Part shown: piece by piece, positions 16,422-24,700 of the stretch | Layout: each line of letters opens with the position of its first letter | Position numbering within the stretch: position 1 is the stretch's first letter | NCBI GenBank assembly: GCA_023247055.1 | Contig: JAHFHF010000026.1 | Coordinates: 1 to 35,386, forward strand | DNA length: 35,386 bases | Direction of reading: 5' to 3' | Source: Candidatus Omnitrophota bacterium | GTDB lineage: Bacteria; Omnitrophota; Omnitrophia; Omnitrophales; Aquincolibacteriaceae | The notes under the pieces: generated by a model | Seen by the model: the letters and a program-made list of their open reading frames with translations, nothing else | What the model was told of the DNA's origin: nothing | The model's database searches: none | Position numbers and translations under genes: made by a program

Positions 16422-16449
16422 GAATCACCAGTCACTGGTCACTAGTCAC
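16422..16449. repeat. Heptamer arm, nuoC side of the four-helix-bundle gene
   Basis: The units GAATCAC, CAGTCAC, TGGTCAC and TAGTCAC are the inverse of the array at 15960-15987. The last residues of NuoC (VTSDQ) and its TGA stop are encoded within this array. Confidence 0.85.
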
Positions 16450-16929
16450 TGCTTTTGCTTGAATAAGAGGTTGCCGTTTATTCCACGGATAATCTTTGCG
16501 TAAGGCATGGCCTTGAAACTGCTCGTACATCAGGATGCGGCGCGGATCGGGATGGCCTTCGAAGCGGATGCCGAACATGTCCCAGACTTCGCGCTCAAAC
16601 CAGTTGGCCGACGGCCAAAGGCCGGTCAGGGTCGGCACCACCGCGTCTTTTTCTTCCACCGCCACCTTGAGACGCAGCCGGTGATTGAGCGCCAGCGAAT
16701 AAAAGTGATAAACCACCTGAAAGCGCGGCTTCCACTTGAGGTCCAGCCCATCAACGCCCGCAAGATCCATCAGCACGTTCATATCGAAAAGCGGGTCGGT
16801 TTTTAGGAGCTGCGCAATCGCGAGCAGACTTTCGCGTTTGACGAGCGCCGTCTCGTCGCCTTTGTGCGCATGGGTCTCGAGTACGGCATCAGGAAAGCGT
16901 TCTTTGAGTTGGATATGTAAATTACCCAC
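16432..16929 (-). CDS. nuoC: NADH-quinone oxidoreductase subunit C (NuoC)
   Basis: This is the 30-kDa-type structural subunit of the complex I connecting module, 165 residues. The family signature ANWFEREVWDMFGIRFEGHP, followed by DPRRIL and HALRKDYPW, is complete. The start is GTG at 16929, with an AGGGTG ribosome-like site; no ATG fits the expected N-terminus. The last five residues and the stop lie in a heptamer repeat, so the natural C-terminus was probably altered when the repeat arrived. Upstream, nuoB is separated by a pair of palindromic repeats. Confidence 0.95.
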   Translation of the reverse strand: MGNLHIQLKERFPDAVLETHAHKGDETALVKRESLLAIAQLLKTDPLFDMNVLMDLAGVDGLDLKWKPRFQVVYHFYSLALNHRLRLKVAVEEKDAVVPTLTGLWPSANWFEREVWDMFGIRFEGHPDPRRILMYEQFQGHALRKDYPWNKRQPLIQAKAVTSDQ

Positions 16930-16943
16930 AATTACACCCTATC

Positions 16944-17031
16944 GTCATTGCGAGGCTGCGGCCAATTTGAGGCCGAAGCAATCTCTGAGATTGCTTCGCC
17001 GTGTTTGCTGCGCAAACCGGCTCGCAATGAC
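16944..17031. repeat. Back-to-back palindromic repeats (nuoB/nuoC junction)
   Basis: GTCATTGCGAGGC...GGCCGAAGCAATCTC (16944-16984) meets its inverse, GAGATTGCTTCGCC...GGCTCGCAATGAC (16987-17031). The two copies together form an 88-bp large imperfect palindrome that nearly fills the intergenic gap. Confidence 0.85.
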
Positions 17032-17040
17032 GCGTTAAAT

Positions 17041-17523
17041 TCAAACTTCCTGTTTCTGTCCCTGAATTTTTTCCTGCAATTTCATGAGGCCGTCGAGTAC
17101 GTTTTCAGGACGCGGCGGACAGCCCGGGATGTAAACATCCACGGGAATCACCGTATCAATGCCCTGGACCGTGGCGTAGTTGTCATAAAAACCGCCCGTG
17201 CAGGTGCAAACGCCGAAGGCCACCACCCATTTGGGATCGGCCATCTGATCATAGATCTGTTTCAGCACCGGCGCCATTTTGTGGGAAATAGTTCCCACCA
17301 CAAACAAGACATCCGACTGGCGCGGCGAAAAACGCGGCAGGCCGGCGCCAAAACGGTCCACATCGTAATGTGAACAGGCCGTCGACATGTATTCCATACC
17401 GCAGCAGGCCGTAACAAACGGGTATTGAAAAATAGAATATTTACGCGCCCAGCCGATCATGTCATTGAGGCGCGACGTCAGATAGCCGCCGCTTTCATTA
17501 GACTGTATCGAATTTTGAGTCAT
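17041..17523 (-). CDS. nuoB: NADH-quinone oxidoreductase subunit B (NuoB)
   Basis: This subunit carries cluster N2, the last electron carrier before quinone. The 160 residues show all ligands: CCGMEY (Cys40, Cys41), GVCTCTGG (Cys106) and GCPPRPE (Cys135). The start is ATG 17523, with AAGGG about ten bases upstream. A GTG at 17547 would extend the protein into repeat DNA and is not favoured. nuoA lies upstream across a 198-bp gap occupied mostly by a double-hairpin repeat. Confidence 0.96.
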   Translation of the reverse strand: MTQNSIQSNESGGYLTSRLNDMIGWARKYSIFQYPFVTACCGMEYMSTACSHYDVDRFGAGLPRFSPRQSDVLFVVGTISHKMAPVLKQIYDQMADPKWVVAFGVCTCTGGFYDNYATVQGIDTVIPVDVYIPGCPPRPENVLDGLMKLQEKIQGQKQEV

Positions 17524-17538
17524 AACTTTGAACCCTTT

Positions 17539-17636
17539 TTCCCCCACCTTAGTCCTCCCCCGGAAAGCACGGGGGAGGAAATACTAGCGCTTCTTTCTAT
17601 TTCTCCCCCCGTGCTTTTCGGGGGGAGATTAAGAGG
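17539..17636. repeat. C/G-rich double-hairpin element, uninterrupted copy
   Basis: This 98-bp copy has the left end TTCCCCCACCTTAG, the hairpin CCTCCCCCG-GAAAGCA-CGGGGGAGG, a short centre, the hairpin CTCCCCCCG-TGCTTTT-CGGGGGGAG and the right end ATTAAGAGG. The two halves are imperfect inverted repeats of about 40 bp. It serves as the reference for the two interrupted copies. The rest of the nuoA/nuoB gap (17637-17721) holds two small hairpins (ACGGC/GCCGT and CTCTGT/ACAGAG) and no gene. Confidence 0.85.
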
Positions 17637-17721
17637 CGAGGATGATTCACGGCCAACAGCCGTGCATACATCCCAGTCTCTGTCTCCGCACAGAGGGGGG
17701 AGGACGCACACGGCGTTATAC

Positions 17722-18078
17722 TTATCGAAAATGAAGCGCTCCTTTGCGCCAGGCATACGCAAAACCCAGCACCAGCATAGCCATAAACAGCATCATTTCC
17801 ACAAAACCCAAAACCCCAAGCTGGCGGTAGACCACAGCCCAGGGGAAAAAGAAAATCAGTTCGATATCAAACAAGACAAACAGCATGCCCGCCAGATAAA
17901 ACCGCACGGCATGGCGGCCGGTCGGTAATTCAAACGGGGCCACACCGCATTCATACGGCATGTTTTTAGCGGGGTTGGGCTTTTTGGGGCCAAGCGCTTC
18001 GCTCAAGTACAAAAAAAGCGCCGAAACGCCCGTGGCCATGATGAGCAAAACAATAATTCCGAAATACGAATTTAGCAT
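17722..18078 (-). CDS. nuoA: NADH-quinone oxidoreductase subunit A (NuoA)
   Basis: This small membrane subunit of complex I has 118 residues and three hydrophobic helices (residues about 5-27, 60-82 and 88-110). The family motifs MPYECGV and FDIELIFFFPWA are present; the loop cysteine in YECG lies at the quinone-channel entrance in known structures. The start is ATG 18078. It is the first nuo gene of the operon and follows a TPR gene and a 15-bp inverted repeat. Confidence 0.96.
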   Translation of the reverse strand: MLNSYFGIIVLLIMATGVSALFLYLSEALGPKKPNPAKNMPYECGVAPFELPTGRHAVRFYLAGMLFVLFDIELIFFFPWAVVYRQLGVLGFVEMMLFMAMLVLGFAYAWRKGALHFR

Positions 18079-18087
18079 TTTTTATAC

Positions 18088-18119
18088 TTGTAGAGGCCAG
18101 GCATGCCTGGCCCCTACAA
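18088..18119. repeat. Inverted repeat between the TPR gene and nuoA
   Basis: TTGTAGAGGCCAGGC (18088-18102), a two-base centre, and GCCTGGCCCCTACAA (18105-18119) form a 15-bp stem with one mismatch. There is no T-tract in either direction, so it resembles the palindromic repeats elsewhere more than a terminator. Confidence 0.75.
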
Positions 18120-18122
18120 AGG

Positions 18123-18611
18123 TTAGTTCAACAGACTGAGGATACGATTTTGAGAACGACTGGCCAATGTGTACTTGGAATTTTCACGCAAAGCAGCCTG
18201 ATAGTGGCGCAAAGCTTTTTTCCAATCGCCTTTTTTCTCCCAAACCCGGCCTAAGTTGTAATACGGATAACAGTAATTGTCGTAACGCGGGGCTTTGGTT
18301 GCTTTTTCAAGCCAGGGAATCGCATCATCCAACTCGCCGCGTTCGATCAAATACGACCCAATATCGTTATAGGGATTGCCGTAATCGGGATCGATTTCAA
18401 TGGCGCGCTGACATTCATCGATCGCTTCGTCGTAAAGCCCCTGCATGCTGTAGGCCCAGCCTAAAAAAGTATGCGCCTCGGCGCTAGGATACAGTTCGAT
18501 CGACTGGCGGTAAAGACGGATAGCCTCATCGAGTTTACCTTGGATTTGCTTTTGGTAGCCTTCTTCAAAAATACGGAAGGCTTCTTCGGCCGGGTCGCCG
18601 CTTTCGTGCAT
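18123..18611 (-). CDS. Tetratricopeptide-repeat protein
   Basis: This 162-residue protein consists of three to four TPR units (GKLDEAIRLYRQSIELYP, GLYDEAIDECQRAIEIDPDY, GELDDAIPWLEKA, GDWKKALRHYQAALREN), a fold used for protein binding. There is no signal peptide or membrane segment, so it is probably cytoplasmic. The ATG at 18611 has AAAGGA upstream. It is the first gene after the promoter at 18703-18730 and is probably co-transcribed with nuoA, so it could help assemble or regulate complex I. That role is inferred from position only. Confidence 0.88.
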   Translation of the reverse strand: MHESGDPAEEAFRIFEEGYQKQIQGKLDEAIRLYRQSIELYPSAEAHTFLGWAYSMQGLYDEAIDECQRAIEIDPDYGNPYNDIGSYLIERGELDDAIPWLEKATKAPRYDNYCYPYYNLGRVWEKKGDWKKALRHYQAALRENSKYTLASRSQNRILSLLN

Positions 18612-18623
18612 AAAAAGTCCTTT

Positions 18624-18683
18624 AAAAAGAAATCAGCCGCCCAAACCAGCCTTAACATACGATTGCATAACGGCTTGGGCGGC
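18624..18683 (-). promoter_or_regulatory. Leader hairpin with terminator-like tail upstream of tpr-nuo
   Basis: In the presumed transcript GCCGCCCAAGCC pairs with GGUUUGGGCGGC (12 bp with one G-U; arms 18672-18683 and 18636-18647), followed by TGATTTCTTTTT (18624-18635). The loop also contains AAGGCU, which could pair with the AGCC of the first arm and give an alternative fold. The arrangement suggests a transcription attenuator just before the ribosome site of the TPR gene. Confidence 0.5.
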
Positions 18684-18702
18684 AGAAATTAACAGAATAG
18701 GC

Positions 18703-18730
18703 ATTATACCAGAAACGGTGAGAAATCCAA
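18703..18730 (-). promoter_or_regulatory. Extended -10 promoter of the tpr-nuo operon
   Basis: On the minus strand a perfect TATAAT (18703-18708) preceded by TGG gives an extended -10. TTGGAT (18725-18730) is a fair -35 at 16-bp spacing. Transcription would begin near 18696, leaving a leader of about 85 bases ahead of the TPR gene. Confidence 0.7.
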
Positions 18731-18755
18731 CCGGGTTGAAAGCGCAGATTTCGGA

Positions 18756-18788
18756 TTTTATCCCGGTACCTAAGGTACCGGGATAAAA
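18756..18788. terminator. Perfect 15-bp hairpin after the giant gene
   Basis: TTTTATCCCGGTACC (18756-18770), loop TAA, then GGTACCGGGATAAAA (18774-18788) starts two bases after the stop codon of the giant gene. Position and strength suggest a transcription terminator or 3'-end stabiliser. The flanking A/T bases are within the stem and no separate T-tract follows, so it is not a textbook intrinsic terminator and could be another dispersed palindrome. Confidence 0.55.
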
Positions 18789-18790
18789 CG

Positions 18791-21700
18791 CTAGGCAGAG
18801 GCGGCGAATTGCTGCTGGATCAGGTAGTCCATGGCTGCAAGTGAGGCCAGCAGATCTGAGGAAATGCGCTCATCCTGGAAGGTATAATGCCGCTCTGTGA
18901 GCGGGACCACGTAGGAAGCGGCTTCCCGGCCGGCCGCATCTTCCGAAATTTCTGCGGCTGCGGCATAGAGCAGGTATTCCTTGGCAAAGCTGTGTTCATC
19001 GGAACTCCGGATATGATGCCGCACACTTTTCGACTCTTGCATTAAATCCGAATCAATCCTGCCTTCTTCATAGACCACCACGAGTCGGTCTGCGGCCAAA
19101 TCAGGGGCAGGTCCTGTCAAACTCGCTGGACCTGTCCCTGACAAGCGCCGGCCTCGAAGCTGCCGCATCAGCGCAGGGGCTTCATGAATCATCCGCTGCA
19201 GCCGCCAAGTCGATTGCGGAATTAAAAGACGAAAACGCGGGTGCCGGGCCGGTGCCGGGCCAAGGCCCGGCACCGAAAGAGCATGGTTAACTTCATACTC
19301 GATCTGTTTGGCCTGTCGCTGCAGAGTCGCAATATCAGACTTAACGGCGGGGGCTGATTTAGAATCCGTTGCCGTGATGTTTTTGGGAAGCCATAGGCCA
19401 AGCACATGCATTTCTGGCTGGTTTTTCATGGCGGCGATTAAAGCATCGGTCTGCGGCACATCCGTAAAAATGCGTACCACATCCGCTTTAGCGGAAATGC
19501 GGACTCTGGACGAGGCCACAAAAGCGGCTGAAAACTCCGGATCATCCCATTCGGGAATGGCAAACATCGCTTGGCTAAGACTGCTTTCATCACGCATCCA
19601 CCGGCGCATCTGAGTTTCGAAATCGTCAAAATGGTTTTCGGCAATCCGGCTCAAGGCCCTGCGCAAAACTGGAGGCGGCATACGGCCTTGAAGCAGATAA
19701 GCCGTAGTTTGCTCCGAAATTTTTCGCAGATTGTAGGAGGCGGTTTCAAACCGTTCCCTTCGCACTTCTGATCGCAGACTTAACAGGTCAACTTCACTTT
19801 CCAGCCGCAGGCCCGCCGTGCGCAGAAAGACATTATCCGCATAAATATCTTCCGCTTCGGGGGTTTCCAGCCGCTTTTGAAACTCGCGGTACGGAAGATC
19901 GGCACCAGCGGCAACTTGCAAAAAGAACAAGACGATGCGGTCGATCGACGGTTTCTCCAGCCGTTTGCCAGAGTTCTGAACAGCTTCAATGATGCGCGTG
20001 AAACTTGCGATGTGCGCCCGCATATCTTCCGGCGCGAAATGATCCGCAAGATCCAGGGGCATATTTTGAATGTGCTTAGCTGTAAAACGTTCGTAAATGC
20101 GGCCGCGGAAAGAATCCAAAGAAGCGATCGACGACGAGTGCTCCGCAACACGCAAGACATACTCCATAGGACGGATATTATCCCCTTCAAAAGCTTCCAG
20201 GAAAAATGTCCTTACATTGGCAAAACGCAAATCGTTTTCATCCCAAAGGCCCGGAACATGACTAAAAACATACCCCAAGGCAATCGATCCCATCAACTGC
20301 GACTGGCCTAACGATTCTAAAAAATCTCTGCGCGCCGCAGGCTCGGCAAGAATCTGATCGAGCCGCGCTAAATACGCTGCCGCTTCTTCAGCGTCGACTT
20401 GTTCTCCCGCTGTAAAAATAGCATCCATCCAATCCGGCGCGGTTTGAATCTGATCCAGCGCCATGGACTTACCAAAAGAAATTTGGCTCATTCCGGGCGG
20501 AATGACCCACCGGCCGGTCAACTCTCCTAATTTGGCAAGTGCCGGATGCGTCATTTCTCCGGCATCCAGACAAATTTCGTTGAGAGGGATTTCAAAAAAC
20601 ATAAGCAGCAAATCCATAAAATATTTTTGATCCTGGAAGAGAGGATCCTGGGAAAACTCACGCACAAGCTTGAGATGCCCGACAAGTTCTCCGGGCTTCA
20701 TGTCAGACACGTTCCACCAGAAGGGAATGTCTCTTTTTATCTGTTTTTTAACTTGTGTCAGTGAGTGGGGGGGGGTATTGCGATAGCGATCGTAAAACGC
20801 GGCTGCATAAAGCTCCAGTGCCCAGCGTTTGGGCCCATCGACCGAGGAAAGGGACTCTCCATAACGTTCAAAAGCACGCTGTTCCAGCGCATCCGATGGC
20901 GCGCTTGTAATAGCCCGCATCTGCTCTTCAACGCGCTTTTTCTCATCCTCGCGTAAATTCCAAAGTGTTTGATGTTCGTAATGGTCCACGGCTTTTAAAA
21001 TTTGGGCAAAGGCTTCCTGCTTAGGATCAAGCGGATTGGCCGCGCGGCGAAAACGGTTGTTGTGAAAATCGCCGTCCTGCACCTGCAAAATCCTGAAAAG
21101 TTCGGCATTGTCCGGATAGGCTGAAAAATAAGTGGCTTGATAATACCGTTCGATGCCCTCGACCAACCTCAACCTTCTTTCCGGGGCCGCCTCCCGGACA
21201 ATCTCTTCAATCATGTCAGCGATTTGCTCGGGCCAACTGTCCTGATCGTCAAAAGCTTCCTGAATGCGCACAAAAAGCGCATAGGCCCGGCTTAAATCAT
21301 CGTCATAAGCCGCCAGACGGGCTTGCGCCACACTGCGTAAAATTCTCTTGAGTTCCTGCTTTGAAAACTCAACCCCCTTCGGCGTCTGATAGGCGGTCAC
21401 GTTTTCCATAAAACTCAGCATGGGCATGATCAACACATCGGAGGATGCAATGGCTGAGAGTAAAATTTTTTCCAGTTTTGGCAGGCCCGCTTTCGAATTG
21501 CCCGACCAAAGCCCGGCAGTCAAAAAATGATTCACGTCCCATGGAACCGAATGATACTCAAGCGCCAGCCGGTTGAAACGCTCCAACTGTTCCGGCTTTT
21601 CCAGAATCTCAACGAATTGTTCCACGGCGCCTTCAAAAGCAATCACCTGGCGCCCCGTCGCTGCAAACTCTTGGGCGTACTGATAAAAAATAAGCCATTC

Positions 21701-24700
21701 CTCGATCGAGTTGATTTTGGCTTTGATATTGCGGATAAGTTTCTGCCTTGGTTTTGATAAATTGCCTTCGGCTGAAAACAACGATTTCAGAACTGCGACC
21801 CTGTGCTTGGGTGAGCGGTCTGCGAATTTTTCAGTTCCGGCCCAATCGCCGCTTTTTTGAAGCTGCGTCAAGGCTTCAGCCTCTGCGGTGGAAAGCTCGA
21901 AACCCAAAACTTTCTCAAAGTCATTTCTGAAAAAAGAAAATACATGGTCGCGGGGTAATTCATTCAGTAAACTCTGAAAAAGAAATTTAGGCTCCGCCGC
22001 CAGCCCTCCGCCCATGATGATCATCAAGCGACGCCGCTGCAGGCCCTGCAGCAGCACCTGCTGCTGCGAATTAAAAAGCGCTGTAGAGTCCCGCGCAGCC
22101 TCAAGCAGCAACTGTTCTTTGGCGGCTTCGACCGGCATCTTGTCTGTGCCGTCAATCTCAACCATAAGGGGCTGAAACAAAAAAGCGGTTTTGCGCAAGA
22201 CTGTCTCTTGCGTCTTGCCTGCATAGTGGTAACGCAAATCAAAGAAAAGGAGAAAGGCCGCAAGCTTGCGGCTCAACTCCTGTTCCCTGGACAGTCCTTC
22301 CGGAAAGATATCTCGTTGAAAGTCCTGATAAACCGATGCGACTTGCTCAGCATCTCTCGCTTCAAACATCATGGAAATATGCAATTGGATCTCGTCATAC
22401 GTTTGTTGATCCATCTGCCAAAGCGGATGCTGCGGAACTTCGCGAATAATTTGTGTTGTTTCTTGGACTTCTTCTTGCGTGGGCACATAAGCTTGTTCTT
22501 GCAGAGGCGTTTTCGCGGCGGCCGGCTGCGTCTTCAGCGACCGCAGAAAAATGTTATTTTCATAGACGTCCTCATTTTCAGGCGTGCCCAGCGCTTTTTG
22601 AAGATCGCGGTAACCGATATCCAGCTTGGCAGCCAGGCGCACAAAAAGCCGCACCATCCGGTCAAGAGCGCCCCGATCGAAAACATGACCTTGGCCCTGT
22701 TCTTTTTGAATGGCCCGCACAAAACGATCCACGTGGGCCTGCAATTTTTCCGGCTCAAAATTCTTCGGCCAGACCGCCCGGGCAAAACTCACGTAAATCC
22801 AAAAAAGCGCTCCGGGTATTTGGCGCACATGCGCCTGCACCAGCCCATCAAGAATTTGCGGCATAAACCCCTCCAGGTCCTCTTTCTTCAGGAACGAAGA
22901 CGTATAGGCCTTGATCAATAAATGGTTGAGCACTGTCAACTGCCGGTCGTCGCCATAGCGCGCAGTCTGCAGCACGGCTTGCCTTAAATTTTCGAAACGC
23001 ACATCGCGCTTGTCCCAAACCGCAGGAACAAGATGCATCGCGCCTTCCAGCTTCTTGAACCACATTAGCGAGGAGCCCAGCGCTTCTAAAAATTGCTTTT
23101 TCTCTTCCGGCCCGGCCAACAAATCGTTAAGCCGCAGCAAATAAGCTTCGGCCTCTTCTTTCGCTGCGGGAGCCTGCAAAATATCAAACCGGATTAACTC
23201 TGCCAGAGATTGGACGTCCTTTAAGCTTTCAGGGGTGCCCCGCGCTGTGGAGTCCACAAACGGCGGAAAAAGCCACCATCCGGTCAGAGGGCCCAACTTC
23301 TGCATGCTGGGATCTCCCAGATATTTTTTTTCAGGGCCAACAAAAAAATTCGTCAGGTTTTCATAACAAGACATAGACCAAACCTCAGCAAAATACCGGT
23401 CATTTTTAAATTCCGGATCCTGTCTAAATTCATGCAAAACCTTAAGCACCCCGACGAACTCCCGTATTTTTGTCAAATTTGTAACTACCCCCGCAAAATT
23501 ATTTTTTAATTTCTTGGAGTCTTTAAGGGATATCCGGTTTGAAGTCCGGTAGCGTTCATACAGCATGCCGCCATAAATAGTGCGCGCCCAGTTTTTGGGC
23601 CCCTGAACCGCCTTGCGAAAATCTTCATAACCTTGCAGAGCTTGATCCGCTGCCGCATTCGAATCCGCGGAAATATAACTTTCGATATAGTGGGCTATCC
23701 GGGTCTTTTCCTCATCCGTAAGAACCCAAAGCGTCTGGTTTTCGTATTCCGCAACTGCCTCCAAAAGTTCCCTGACCTTGGCAGCGCCGTTATCCGGCAG
23801 CGTGGAAGAAGTCGGAGGATTGGGAACTTCGTCTAAAACGCGGAACCAGCGATTGGCGGCATAAATATCTTTTCCGTCCGGGACTTGGAAAATGCGCCGC
23901 ATCTCCTGATAGCCCGCCGAACCATAATCGGCCCATTCTTGAACAAAACGTCTTAAGGCCACTTCGACGCGTGCACGGTAAAGGGGCGCTTTTTCAGGCT
24001 GGCGGACCAGCGCCTGACGCAGCAGATTTTCAAATCGCAGCACGGCGGATTCATAGGCTGCGGGATTTGACGTTTGAGAATCCTCGGGGCTCAAGAGTAT
24101 TTTAAAAAGCACTCTAGAAAACGCACCCATGCCCCTATCCTCAAAATCATTGCGGACCCATAATTCTCCCACTGATTCCAAAATAAAATCGAAGGCTCCG
24201 GGCTGCAGCTTCCCTTGAATCCTGGCCGAATGCAGCTCCTCATACAAAGCCGTTGCGCCGGCGGCAGCATGGATATCCGGGCTTAATAAACTTTCCAAAA
24301 GAGCCGCGCGGAGATTCTTAAAATCCTCGGTAAAAAAAAGCCCGTTCTGGGTCAGCACATTCTCTAAATAACCGTGAAGCACGACCCGGTCCGCCGGACT
24401 GGACAGCACTTGCCGGAAATCCTCCTTTCCCTCGGCGCTTTCCAGGGCGTCACTAAATTGCCGCGCAATGCCTAAAATACTTTCGAGCGGTAAGCTGGAC
24501 TCCCCCGATTTTCCTCCCTGGTCGCTAATATGATTTAAAATGGCGATGACCGGCGTATCCCCGCTCGACTCATCGTCGGTGATGCGATGGCGTAAAATAA
24601 CCCGTTCTCCGAAAATTTCCTTTAACTCCGTAAGCTGCCGCAGAGGCTGCCTGCCTTTGAGCCATAAAATGATCTCGGGATATTTTTTCTGAAAGAGATA

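Noticed and set aside
16944..17031. Large palindrome as an intrinsic terminator of nuoB
   Set aside because: There is no T-tract on the minus strand and the sequence matches the dispersed palindrome family found elsewhere in the window.
22208..22921. Long plus-strand open frame opposite the giant gene
   Set aside because: It is an antisense shadow of the giant reading frame, as are all other plus-strand frames from 18791 to 35386; no protein family features and no ribosome site.
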